NCBI RefSeq assembly: GCF_001513955.1
Contig: NZ_KQ948146.1
Coordinates: forward strand, 98,476-162,475
Length of the DNA stretch: 64,000 bases
Origin: Streptomyces pseudovenezuelae
Lineage (GTDB): Bacteria > Actinomycetota > Actinomycetes > Streptomycetales > Streptomycetaceae
Direction: 5' to 3'
Made by a program: the position numbers and the translations under genes. The first letter of the stretch is position 1. Each line of letters opens with the position of its first letter. Positions 45,338 through 53,585 of this stretch are shown here, one piece after another. Under the pieces are notes generated by a model. That model had not been told where the DNA came from and did not search any database. It was given only the letters and a program-made list of their open reading frames with translations.

Positions 45338-45904
45338 ATGAGCACCACCGAAGTACGACGCGGCGATCCGGTCACCACGGTCCTCACCTGGGAGGTGCGC
45401 CCCGGCCGGGAGCAGGAGTTCGAGCGCTGGACGCTCGGGATCACCCGCTGCGCCAGACGGTTCCCCGGCAACGAGGGCGTCTCCTGGCTGCGCCCCGAGG
45501 ACGGCCACCGCTTCCACGCGGTGCTGCGCTGGTCCGACGCGCACCGGCTGACCGCCTGGCTGGAGTCGGACGAGCGGGCGGCCTGGCACGCGCGGATCGA
45601 CGACATCGCCACGGAACTCGGCAGCGAACGGCAGTCGACGACCGGGCTCGAGACCTGGTTCAGCCTGCCCGGCACCACGGTGCGGCCCCCGGTGCGCTGG
45701 AAGATGGTGCTCACCACGTTCCTCGGCGCCTTCCCCTGCACACTGCTGATCCAGTGGCTGGTGGCGCCCCGCACCGCCGCCTGGCCGCTGCCGCTGCGGG
45801 CCGCGGTCTTCCCGGTGATGCTGCTGCCGGTACTCACCTATCTGGTGATGCCGCTGCTGAGCCGGCTGCTGCGACGGTGGCTGTACCCCCCGCCCGACCA
45901 CTGA
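45338..45904 (+). CDS. Membrane-anchored antibiotic-biosynthesis-monooxygenase (ABM) domain protein
   Basis: A 188-residue protein: an ABM-type dimeric alpha/beta barrel (VTTVLTWEVRPGREQEFERW, FHAVLRWSDAHRLTAWLES, LETWFSLPG) in residues 10-115, followed by two hydrophobic segments (VLTTFLGAFPCTLLIQWLVA, FPVMLLPVLTYLVMPLLS). This matches the two-domain ABM membrane proteins of unknown function seen in many bacteria. ATG 45338 is used; an in-frame GTG at 45320 is possible. Confidence 0.83.
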   Translation: MSTTEVRRGDPVTTVLTWEVRPGREQEFERWTLGITRCARRFPGNEGVSWLRPEDGHRFHAVLRWSDAHRLTAWLESDERAAWHARIDDIATELGSERQSTTGLETWFSLPGTTVRPPVRWKMVLTTFLGAFPCTLLIQWLVAPRTAAWPLPLRAAVFPVMLLPVLTYLVMPLLSRLLRRWLYPPPDH

Positions 45905-46018
45905 CCCGCCGCGAACGGGGGGCCCGGCCGGTTTCGTCAACCACCGGTGTCACCGGTGTGTGGGATGCGTGTTCACAAGAGCGCGATCGGCACCTGACGC
46001 ATGTGCGATGCTCAACGC

Positions 46019-48478
46019 GTGACGAGCGAGCCGACCGGCCCCGCGCACGCCGGTGCCGCGCCCGACATGGCCGCGCTGGCCAAGGTCGTGGCCAGGCAAC
46101 GTGCCGAAATGGACCGATTGCGGGACCAGGCCGCCACCTCGGCCGTCGTGGAGCGTGCCAAGGGCGCGATCATGGCGCTGACCGGGTGCACCCCGGACGC
46201 CGCCGGCGAGGATCTGCTGCAACGCGCCAAGGCCGGCAACCGCACGCTGCTGGAGGAGTGCTGGATCACCCTCGGCTCCCTGCGCCCGCTCGGCACCCCC
46301 ACCGAACCCCTCGGCACCCCCACGGAACCCCGCGTCGGCGACAGCCCTCACGGCGCCACCCTGTCCGCGATTCCGGCACCGACCGGTCCTCGCTCCGTCC
46401 GGCCGGGTACCGCCATGCCCGCCGGGCGGGACACCAGCGACTTGGACGACGGTTTCACGGCGCTCGGCCGGCTCGGCAAGGCCCTCGTCCATGTGGCCAC
46501 TCCCCAGGACCTGGCCGGCTGTCTCCTGGAGGAGCTCAGGGCGGACGTCGACGCCGACGCGCTGCTGCTGTTCCGTTCCCTACGGACCGGAGGGCTCGAA
46601 CTGATCGGCCATGCCGGCGTCGACGCCACGCTGGCCGCCCAGTGGGCGCAGGTTCCGCCGCTGAACGGCATCGCCGCCCTTGAGGCGCTGCGGGCCCGGG
46701 AGCCGCGCTGGCTGGAGGACTTCGCGACGGACCGGGACCGCCACCTGCTGATAGGGGACCCGCCCGAGCGCTGGCTGTCCCGCGCCTGGCTGCCGGTGCC
46801 GAGCGGCGACGAGGCCGAGGTCTGCATCGGGATCATGCGCGCGCGGAGCGGGACGTTCTCGTCGCAGGACCGGCAGCTCCTGCGGGCCGTCGTCCGGCTG
46901 TGCGCGGGCTGGCTGCGGTCCTTCGGCGCCCGGCCGGAGCACAGCACCGCCGAAGCGGCCGCCGCCGCCCAGCCCGTGTTCGACGCGCTGCCGGGCTCGG
47001 CGATGCTGCTCACGCCGCTGCGCGGCCCCTCCGGAGAGGTCGCGGACTACCGCATCGACGCCGCCACCCAGCACGCCGTCGACGTCGCGGGCCGCACCGG
47101 CAGCGAGCTGCTCGGCCGGCGGATCCTGGAGTGCTTCCCGAGCATGGCGGACGACGTCGTGTGGCACGGCTGTCTGCGCACACTGACCACCGGCGAGCCG
47201 TTCGAGGGCGAGCCGTTCGCCTACCAGGAGGTCGTGGACGGCGCCGCCGAACTGTCCACCTACGCCCTGCACGCGGCCCGTCTCGGCGGCGCCCTGGTCG
47301 TCACCTGGGTCCGCCACGACTCCTCCGACCGGCAGGAACAGCGCCTGGCGGACGTACAGCGGCTGGGGAACCTGGGCTGGGCGAACTGGAACCTGGTCAC
47401 CGGCGAGGGCAGCTGGTCCTCGCAGACCTTCCTCGTCATGAACCGGGACCCCGAGCTCGGGCCGGTCCGGCTGGCCGACCTTCCGGGGCTCGCGCTGCCC
47501 GAGGACACCGCGGTGCTGGCCCACGCCGTGCGGCAACTCGTGCGCTCGGGAGTCCAGTTCGACGTCCCGTTCCGGATCCGGGCCGGGAGCGAGGTCCGCC
47601 ATCTGCGGATGGTCGCCGAAGTGGTGACGGACACCGAGAACGAACCCGTGGAGGTGCACGGCTTCGTCCAGGACCTCACCGCACAGCGCAACGCCGAACT
47701 GGCGCTCGTCCAGAGCGAGCAGGAGATCGTGACGCAGCACGGGGTGCTGCACGCCGAGCGGACCCTGGCCGCCCGTCTCCAGCACGCGCTGCTGCCGCTG
47801 CCCACCCGGCCGGTCAGCCTCGCCGGCCTGCGCGTCGAAGTGGCCTATCTGCCCGCCCAGTCGGGGATCCATGTCAGCGGCGACTGGTTCAGCGCCATCG
47901 AACTGCCCTACGGCGACGCCCTGTTCGTGGTCGGTGACGTCGCCGGGCACGGCATCGACGCCGTGGCCACGATGGCGCAACTGCGCTTCACCGCCAAGGG
48001 CATGGTCATCACGGGCTCGTCGCTGACCGGGGCGCTCACCCGTCTCAACACCCTGCTGCTGCACTCGCGCGACTCCCACGGCACCGCGACGATGGTCCTG
48101 GCCCGCTACGACCCCGTCGAGCGCTGCCTGGAGTGGGCGCAGGCCGGCCATCCGCCCCCGCTGCTGGTGCGCGAGGGACAGGTGCGCTATCTGGAGCGCC
48201 CGCTCGGCATGCTGCTGGGGGCGTGCTCCGATCCGGACTTCCAGGAGGCACGCTGCGTCCTGGAGCCGGGTGACCGCGTCCTCTTCTACACCGACGGCCT
48301 GGTCGAGCGGCCCTCGGAGGGCATCGACCACGGGCTGGACCGGCTCGCGGCGGCCGTCGCGGTCCACCACGCGGACGAGCCCGGCTCGCTGGCCCCGCTG
48401 CTGGCCTCGGTGCTGGAGGGCGAGCGGCGCGACGACGTCTGCGTGGTGGACATCCGGGTGCCGTCCGAAGCGGAGTGA
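46019..48478 (+). CDS. ANTAR-GAF-PAS-SpoIIE multidomain phosphatase
   Basis: About 819 residues. An N-terminal ANTAR-like helical domain (RAKGAIMALTGCTPDAAGED) is followed by a linker with the tandem repeat PLGTPTEPLGTPTEP. A GAF-like domain (LGKALVHVATPQDLAGCLLE) and one or two PAS-like domains (LGNLGWANWNLVTGEGSWS) come next. The C-terminal SpoIIE phosphatase has HVSGDWFSAIELPYGDALF, VVGDVAGHGIDAVATMAQLR and GDRVLFYTDGLVERPSEG. It is a cytoplasmic sensor-phosphatase that likely acts on an anti-sigma antagonist. An ANTAR domain normally binds nascent RNA, so its presence with a phosphatase is notable. GTG 46019 is used; ATG 46001 is possible. Confidence 0.87.
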   Translation: MTSEPTGPAHAGAAPDMAALAKVVARQRAEMDRLRDQAATSAVVERAKGAIMALTGCTPDAAGEDLLQRAKAGNRTLLEECWITLGSLRPLGTPTEPLGTPTEPRVGDSPHGATLSAIPAPTGPRSVRPGTAMPAGRDTSDLDDGFTALGRLGKALVHVATPQDLAGCLLEELRADVDADALLLFRSLRTGGLELIGHAGVDATLAAQWAQVPPLNGIAALEALRAREPRWLEDFATDRDRHLLIGDPPERWLSRAWLPVPSGDEAEVCIGIMRARSGTFSSQDRQLLRAVVRLCAGWLRSFGARPEHSTAEAAAAAQPVFDALPGSAMLLTPLRGPSGEVADYRIDAATQHAVDVAGRTGSELLGRRILECFPSMADDVVWHGCLRTLTTGEPFEGEPFAYQEVVDGAAELSTYALHAARLGGALVVTWVRHDSSDRQEQRLADVQRLGNLGWANWNLVTGEGSWSSQTFLVMNRDPELGPVRLADLPGLALPEDTAVLAHAVRQLVRSGVQFDVPFRIRAGSEVRHLRMVAEVVTDTENEPVEVHGFVQDLTAQRNAELALVQSEQEIVTQHGVLHAERTLAARLQHALLPLPTRPVSLAGLRVEVAYLPAQSGIHVSGDWFSAIELPYGDALFVVGDVAGHGIDAVATMAQLRFTAKGMVITGSSLTGALTRLNTLLLHSRDSHGTATMVLARYDPVERCLEWAQAGHPPPLLVREGQVRYLERPLGMLLGACSDPDFQEARCVLEPGDRVLFYTDGLVERPSEGIDHGLDRLAAAVAVHHADEPGSLAPLLASVLEGERRDDVCVVDIRVPSEAE

Positions 48479-48512
48479 GCCGCCGGGCCGTCCGCGGTAC
48501 GGGCGTGCGGGC

Positions 48513-48995
48513 TCAGTCCGCCGGGTGGCCGGGCGAGATGGAGGTCGCGTCCGACAGCCGCAGCAGATCGGCGCCCTCGGTGCCCGCACGCCCGCCCCAC
48601 GTCTCCGGTTCCAGGACGAACCCCTCGTGGTCACCGCCCTCGACCCGCTGTACGACCCTGCCCACGAACCAGGCCGCCGCCTCGTCCAGCACGACGGCCC
48701 CACCGGCCTCCTCCCGCCAGCGGACCCGGGCGAACTTGTCCGTGCGGTCCCCCGTCTCCCCGCCGAACAGCTCGGCGAGGCCCCGCTGTTCGCGGGTGAG
48801 CAGATGGACGGCGAGGCGGTGCGCGGTACGGGCCACCCGGTAGGTGCGGTTGGCCTTCGACAGCCACACCGCGTACCGCACGGGCTCGATCGAGCACTGT
48901 GAGGCGAACCCGACGAGACAACCCGCGCGGTCGCCGCCGGCAGCGGCGGTCACGACACACATGTCGGGGTCGAGCCGGTCGGTGAAGACGTCCAT
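48513..48995 (-). CDS. Flavin reductase family protein
   Basis: A 160-residue FMN-binding split-barrel protein: MCVVTAAAGGDRAGCLVGFAS, VRYAVWLSKANRTYRVARTA, LAVHLLTREQRGLAELFG. Family members reduce flavin with NAD(P)H or bind it. ATG 48995 has GAGGAAG 7 nt upstream. It lies 17 bp after the gene at 49013-49675, so the two are probably co-transcribed. Note the C-terminal substitutions, with no clear oxidoreductase partner nearby. Confidence 0.87.
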   Translation of the reverse strand: MDVFTDRLDPDMCVVTAAAGGDRAGCLVGFASQCSIEPVRYAVWLSKANRTYRVARTAHRLAVHLLTREQRGLAELFGGETGDRTDKFARVRWREEAGGAVVLDEAAAWFVGRVVQRVEGGDHEGFVLEPETWGGRAGTEGADLLRLSDATSISPGHPAD

Positions 48996-49012
48996 GCCGC
49001 CATCTTCCTCGC

Positions 49013-49675
49013 TCAGCCGCCCGTACGGGACTCCAGGTCCCGCCTCGTGTCGTCGCCGTAGACACCGTCCTCGTCGCCGCGGATGCCGTACCAGAGCTGG
49101 AAGCGGGCCACGGCCTCGGTCAGGGTCGTGTCGTAGGTGCCGTCGGTGGAGCCGTTGTCGTAGACGTTCGGGATGTGCCGCAGGCGTTCCTGGAGGTCGC
49201 TCACCTCGGGGCCGCTGTCTCCCTGGCGGAGGGTGCCGGGTCCGTCGGGGTCGGTGGCGCCGGAGGCCGTGGGAGTGGGGGTGGGGGCCTCCGACACGGT
49301 CGCGCTCGGCCGCGGGGCCGCCGCTGCGGCGCTCTCCCCACGATCGGCGAGCAGAAGAGCGCAGCCGAAGCCGATCACGGCGGCCGCGGTCACGGCCGCC
49401 GCGACCGCCGCGCGGGGCAGTCCCGGCATCCGTCCCCGAGGGAGATCACGGGAGCGCCGGGCGCGGTCGTCCCTGACGGGGGGCAGTTCCTCGGTCGCGT
49501 CCTCGGTCGCCGCCTGCGGGCCGGGCAGCGCGAAGGACTCGTATCCGACGGCCGCTCGGGGCGGCAGGTCCTTCATCAGTTCGGCGAGCGCGTCGGTGCG
49601 GCGCGGACGCAGTACCCGGATGGGTTCGATGGGCGGCCCGTCCGGCGGCACCCCTCGGTCGGACGGTGTCGGCAT
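49013..49675 (-). CDS. Membrane-anchored peptidoglycan-binding protein
   Basis: A 220-residue protein with a cytoplasmic N-terminal tail, one transmembrane helix (AVAAAVTAAAVIGFGCALLL, about residues 90-110), a Ser/Thr/Pro-rich external linker and a C-terminal PG_binding_1 domain (LRQGDSGPEVSDLQERLRHI, TEAVARFQLWYGIRGDEDGVYG). It should bind cell-wall peptidoglycan or a similar glycan. ATG 49675 has AAGGAG 7 nt upstream. The gene precedes the flavin reductase gene by 17 bp. Confidence 0.88.
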   Translation of the reverse strand: MPTPSDRGVPPDGPPIEPIRVLRPRRTDALAELMKDLPPRAAVGYESFALPGPQAATEDATEELPPVRDDRARRSRDLPRGRMPGLPRAAVAAAVTAAAVIGFGCALLLADRGESAAAAAPRPSATVSEAPTPTPTASGATDPDGPGTLRQGDSGPEVSDLQERLRHIPNVYDNGSTDGTYDTTLTEAVARFQLWYGIRGDEDGVYGDDTRRDLESRTGG

Positions 49676-49784
49676 CCTGGTCTCCTTCCGTCCCGCGCAC
49701 ACGGGTCTGGGCCGTCCCCCGGCAAGTGATACGGCGCCGCGGGCCCGGGAGTTCAGTGCGTGCGCGCTCTCCCCCGCCTGCCGC

Positions 49785-50618
49785 TCATCGGCGAGGGGCG
49801 GCCAGGAACCCGTGCAGGGATGTCTTCATGGCCGCGACGAAGGCGTCCCTGCCCTCGTCGTCCAGGGCGTCCAGGGAGAGATACGGATTGAGGTCCTCCA
49901 GCTCCACCAGGAGGAGTCCGCCGTCGGGGGCCCGGCAGGCGTCCACGCGCTGGATGCCGTGGCCGAGGGCGTTCCAGTCGATGAAGCGCCGGGCGAACTC
50001 CAGGTCGTCGGAGGTGGGCCGGTACGGCTCCAGGGCCCAGCGCCGCTCCACGTGCGGGGCGTACAGGGCGTACTGGAAGTCGTGGTCGACGAAGTAGAAG
50101 GACACCTCGTAAACGAAGTCGACGCACGGCTGGACGAGGACCTGTCCGTCGAGGTGGCCGCGCACGTCGGCGGCCGACACGATCCGCAGGCCTATGGAGT
50201 CGGCGCCGAGCCGGGGCTTGACGACGTACCGGTCCGCGGCCGGCAGCCGGTGCAGGTCCTCGGCACGGTCGGCGGTCGGGATGACGGGGTACCCCGCGGC
50301 CGTGAGGTCGAGCAGGTACTGCTTGCCCGCCATGTCGGCCTTGCCGGACAAGGGGTTGTACACGCGCGTGCCGTTGCGCAGCGCCCCCTCGCGGAACGCG
50401 TCGTAGGCCTCCTGGTAGGCCAGGACCGGCCCGCTGTTGCGGACGACGACCGCGTCGAAGCCGTCCGCCAGCGCGGCGGCGTCCCGGGGATGGCACAGGG
50501 CGAGGTCGAAGTCCTCCCGCAGGCGCGAGGTGAGATGGATGTCCTCGTCGCAGTAGCGGCGCCCGCGGGCCCGGTAGGCGAGGTCGGTGACGTACAGGAG
50601 GGCGGGGCGGCGGGGCAT
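49785..50618 (-). CDS. ATP-grasp domain protein (RimK/glutathione-synthase-like)
   Basis: A 277-residue ATP-grasp enzyme. The N-terminal part has DFDLALCHPRDAAALADGFDAVVVRNSGPVL, the ATP-grasp core has LPAADRYVVKPRLGADSIGL, VLVQPCVDFVYEVSFYF and the Mg2+ site DGGLLLVELEDLNPYLSLD. It would join a carboxylate to an amine or thiol; no substrate is readable. ATG 50618 has GAGGAG 6 nt upstream. It is divergent from the TetR gene across 135 bp containing two copies of the TetR-type operator, so it may belong to that regulon. Confidence 0.87.
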   Translation of the reverse strand: MPRRPALLYVTDLAYRARGRRYCDEDIHLTSRLREDFDLALCHPRDAAALADGFDAVVVRNSGPVLAYQEAYDAFREGALRNGTRVYNPLSGKADMAGKQYLLDLTAAGYPVIPTADRAEDLHRLPAADRYVVKPRLGADSIGLRIVSAADVRGHLDGQVLVQPCVDFVYEVSFYFVDHDFQYALYAPHVERRWALEPYRPTSDDLEFARRFIDWNALGHGIQRVDACRAPDGGLLLVELEDLNPYLSLDALDDEGRDAFVAAMKTSLHGFLAAPRR

Positions 50619-50685
50619 GCGGGACTCCTCGGCGGGCGGGCGCCGATATTACGCGGCGGAGCAGTCGACCGACAACGCACATGAC

Positions 50686-50722
50686 TGCACTCAGTTCCCT
50701 CACAAAGCTGCACCCAGTGCCA
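50686..50722. promoter_or_regulatory. TetR-family operator pair in the ATP-grasp/TetR intergenic region
   Basis: TGCACTCAGTTCC (50686-50698) and TGCACCCAGTGCCA (50709-50722) are two copies of a CACT-C-AGTG style dyad. A third copy, TGACACTCAGTGCCA, precedes the DUF35 gene. The dyad is of the kind recognised by TetR proteins, including the one encoded at 50754. Confidence 0.65.
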
Positions 50723-50753
50723 TATCGATGGTTCAGGTGCTACGTTCGCGACC

Positions 50754-51443
50754 ATGAGCTCCACCAAGCCCGCCATGCGGGACGCGCTGGTCGCGGCCGC
50801 CTTCCAGTTGTTCCTGGAACGGGGTTACGAGCAGACCACCGTCGACGACATCGTCGCGCTCGCCGGAGTCGGGCGCCGGTCGTTCTTCCGGTACTTCCCG
50901 TCCAAGGAGGACGTGGTCTTCCCCGACCACGAGCGGTGCCTGACCGACATGACCGCCTTCCTGGCCGCTAGCGACCCCGGGTGCGACCCGCTGGAACGGG
51001 TCTGCGAGGCGGTGCGGCTGGTGCTGCGCATGTACACCGAGAACCCGACCTTCTCGGTGCAGCGCTACCGCCTCACCAAGCAGGTGCCGGGGCTGCGCGC
51101 CTACGAGCTGTCCGTGGTGTGGCGTTACGAGCGCGCCTTCGCCGAGTATCTGCGCGGGCGCCTGAAAGGGCTGCACGACGGGACGCTGCGGGCCGACGTG
51201 ATCGCCGCCGCCGTGGCCGCGGCGCACAACAACGCCCTGCGCTCCTGGCTGCGCTCGGACGGGCACGGCGACGCCGAGCAGGCGGTGGAGCACGCGCTCG
51301 GCTATGTCCAGGCCGCCTTCGGCTCGGCCGGCGCCCCGGCCGCCGACGCACCGCCCGAGGACGTGGTGGTGATCGTCTCCCGCCGCGGCGCCCCGCTGTG
51401 GCGGGTGGTCCAGGAGATCGAGTCCACGCTCGAACGGGACTGA
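50754..51443 (+). CDS. TetR-family transcriptional regulator
   Basis: A 229-residue repressor. The N-terminal HTH is DALVAAAFQLFLERGYEQTT, then VDDIVALAGVGRRSFFRYFPSKEDVVF, the characteristic SFFRYFPSKE form. The C-terminal ligand domain is helical with a conserved FSVQRYRLTKQVPGLRAYE segment. Ligand unknown; acyl-CoA-like molecules are plausible given the DUF35 neighbour. ATG 50754 is the start. Two operator-like dyads lie just upstream, suggesting autorepression. Confidence 0.92.
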   Translation: MSSTKPAMRDALVAAAFQLFLERGYEQTTVDDIVALAGVGRRSFFRYFPSKEDVVFPDHERCLTDMTAFLAASDPGCDPLERVCEAVRLVLRMYTENPTFSVQRYRLTKQVPGLRAYELSVVWRYERAFAEYLRGRLKGLHDGTLRADVIAAAVAAAHNNALRSWLRSDGHGDAEQAVEHALGYVQAAFGSAGAPAADAPPEDVVVIVSRRGAPLWRVVQEIESTLERD

Positions 51444-51502
51444 GCCGCACGACCCCCGACTTCTTTTCCGCGCAAGTTGAGGGTACGCAGTACCTTTACG
51501 GC

Positions 51503-51517
51503 TGACACTCAGTGCCA
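51503..51517 (+). promoter_or_regulatory. TetR-type operator upstream of the DUF35 gene
   Basis: TGACACTCAGTGCCA, containing the dyad CACT-C-AGTG, lies 99 bp before the DUF35 start and 60 bp past the TetR stop. It repeats the sites at 50686-50722. Confidence 0.65.
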
Positions 51518-51615
51518 TACGCTGACGGTGTGCACGGCGGCACGGGAGCCGCGCACGTCCGTGCACGGTTACCCGGGCACGTGGGATTCCGGCCGAGCGC
51601 AGGGAGTTGACCAGC

Positions 51616-52026
51616 GTGTACCACCACTCAGGCATTGCTCGTCAGGCAGCCGGCTTCGGCACGGGCGTACTCGAGCCCGCCGCTCCGGCCACGGACGCGA
51701 TCCTCTTCCAGCGCTGCACCTGGTGCGGCACGACCATGTACCACCGGCTGCTGTGTCCGGTCTGCCAGGGCGGTGACCTGCGCACCGAGCGCAGCGAGGG
51801 GGTGGGCACGGTCCGCCACTCCACCGTGGTCCACCGCAACACGCCCGCCGCCCGCAATGTGTCGCTGATCGAGCTGGCCGAGGGATTCGTCGTCCGGGGC
51901 CGGGTCATGGGCCCGCCCGCCGTGATCCACAGCGGTGACCGGGTGCGGATGTCGACGGCCAAGGACCCGGTCCGCGGCGAGCCGGTCTTCCAGCTGCTCG
52001 ACGAGCCCTACCGCGCCTGGAGCTGA
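51616..52026 (+). CDS. DUF35 zinc-ribbon/OB-fold protein
   Basis: A 136-residue protein. The N-terminal zinc ribbon has the pairs CTWC and CPVC (around residues 33-48), followed by an OB-fold (GTVRHSTVVHRNTPAARNVS, VVRGRVMGPPAVIHSGDRV). DUF35 proteins are partners of thiolase-like enzymes and help acyl-CoA channelling; here there is no thiolase beside it. GTG 51616 has GGGAG 10 nt upstream; TTG 51607 is too close to that site. A TetR-type operator is upstream. Confidence 0.85.
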   Translation: MYHHSGIARQAAGFGTGVLEPAAPATDAILFQRCTWCGTTMYHRLLCPVCQGGDLRTERSEGVGTVRHSTVVHRNTPAARNVSLIELAEGFVVRGRVMGPPAVIHSGDRVRMSTAKDPVRGEPVFQLLDEPYRAWS

Positions 52027-52047
52027 CACCTCGACAGCCCCCGGGCC

Positions 52048-53400
52048 TCACCACGCCCCCGGGATCAGGTCTCGTACCCGCACCGGCCGCCCCGTCTCGA
52101 AGCAACGGTTGGCGGCGATGCCCACGCCCAGCGCCAGGGCACCGTCCCGTTCGGTGGCCGTCGGATGCGTCGCGGCACCGGTGTCCTCGCCCGCGGGTCC
52201 CGCCCCGGGGTCCACCGGCCCGAAGAGCGCGTCGAGCATGCGCGGGTCTCCCCCGCCGTGCGCCTCGTGGGCGGTCACGAGCGGTACCTCGACCGGGGGC
52301 TGCCACAGCGGCCGCAGGGTCAGACGCGCGCCGCCCGCGTGGTCGGCCGCGGTGTCCCCGTGCAGTGCGCCGCTCGCCGAGGTGATCCTGGTCCGTGGCT
52401 CCTGCCAGCGGCTCTCCTCGACCTCCAGTTCCAGCCGGCCCCCGCTGCCGTTGAACATCACCCGGTAGCCCTCCCACGGGGAGTAGGCGGTGAGGTGGTA
52501 CGTCATCGTCGCGCCCCGGGCGTGGCGGACCACGAGTGCCATGTCGTCCTCGATGGTGACGGGCCCGTCGAAGACATTGCGGTCGCGCAGGTAACCGTCG
52601 TCCCGCTCCGCGTCGAGGTACAGGGAACGCAGCGTGTCGTCGGCCGCGAGGTCGAGGGCGAAGGGGTCGTCGGCCGCCGGGTCGGCCCCGTGGGCCCGGG
52701 TGTAGTCGCGGCGCAGTCCGTGGCGGGCGCCCGCCTCAGGGCCGTAGAAGCCGAGCCGCCCGTACCCGAAGACCTCCTGCGGTTCGTCGGCGAGCCACCA
52801 GTTGACCAGGTCGAAGTGGTGGCTCGCCTTGTGGACCATCAGGCCGCCGCTGTGCCGCTTCTCGCGGTGCCAGCGGCGGAAGTAGTCGGCTCCGTGCCGG
52901 GTGTCGAGGAGCCATTCGAAGTGCACGGAGAGGATCTCGCCGACGGCGCCGTCGGCGAGCAGGGCCCGGACCTTCTCGTGCACGGGGTTGAAGCGGTAGT
53001 TGAAGGCGACGGTGAGGGAGTTGCCGGTGGCCCGGACCGTGTCGAGGATGCGGGCGCAGCGGTCGGCGTCGACGGTCATCGGCTTCTCGGTGACCACCCG
53101 GCAGCCGGCCCGGAGCGCGGGGACGATGTAGCGGTCGTGGGCGGCGTCGACGGTGGTGACGACGACCTCGTCGATGTCCTCCTCGGCGAGCAGGCGGGCG
53201 AAGTGGTCGGGGTCCCCCTGGACGGCGGCGGGTTCGCCGGCCTCGGCGAGCAGACGGTTGTGGAAGGCCATGCGGGTGGGGCTGGGATCGCACAGGGCGG
53301 CGACCCGGTGGCCGGGTCGTGCGGCGAGGGCCCGGGTGAACAGCTGGGCGCGGTGGCCGGTGCCGACGACGGCCGCGCGGAGGTGGGGAGTTCGGCTCAT
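52048..53400 (-). CDS. Gfo/Idh/MocA-family oxidoreductase (large form)
   Basis: A 450-residue NAD(P)-dependent dehydrogenase, longer than usual for the family (about 330-390). The Rossmann motif is AAVVGTGHRAQLFTRALAA, the catalytic-site segment is RVVTEKPMTVDADRC (EKP), and the active-site histidine region is SGGLMVHKASHHFDLVNWWL. The likely substrates are sugars or glycosides. A LacI-type operator (53401-53414) lies immediately next to its ATG, overlapping the ribosome binding site region. This suggests tight sugar-dependent control shared with the uptake operon at 33-36 kb. Confidence 0.9.
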   Translation of the reverse strand: MSRTPHLRAAVVGTGHRAQLFTRALAARPGHRVAALCDPSPTRMAFHNRLLAEAGEPAAVQGDPDHFARLLAEEDIDEVVVTTVDAAHDRYIVPALRAGCRVVTEKPMTVDADRCARILDTVRATGNSLTVAFNYRFNPVHEKVRALLADGAVGEILSVHFEWLLDTRHGADYFRRWHREKRHSGGLMVHKASHHFDLVNWWLADEPQEVFGYGRLGFYGPEAGARHGLRRDYTRAHGADPAADDPFALDLAADDTLRSLYLDAERDDGYLRDRNVFDGPVTIEDDMALVVRHARGATMTYHLTAYSPWEGYRVMFNGSGGRLELEVEESRWQEPRTRITSASGALHGDTAADHAGGARLTLRPLWQPPVEVPLVTAHEAHGGGDPRMLDALFGPVDPGAGPAGEDTGAATHPTATERDGALALGVGIAANRCFETGRPVRVRDLIPGAW

Positions 53401-53414
53401 GGCAAGCGCTTCCC
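53401..53414 (-). promoter_or_regulatory. LacI-type operator adjoining the start codon of the oxidoreductase
   Basis: The minus strand reads GGGAAGCGCTTGCC directly before ATG 53400, so the operator core occupies the space between ribosome binding site (GGGGGAAG) and start codon. The core AAGCGCTTG matches 1783-1795 and 36569-36581. Confidence 0.6.
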
Positions 53415-53585
53415 CCGTCCGGTGATCCGCTAGTCCCCACGAGGTCGTTGGCTTGATCGCGTCGCCGGGCCGCGATCCACGGCCGCGCACAGACAACCCA
53501 CAGACGGCCCTGCCCCGTCCTACGTGACGCGAGAGGCGCCCGGGACCGACGGGACGTCTGCGCACGGGGTTTTGAGGAGAGACCA

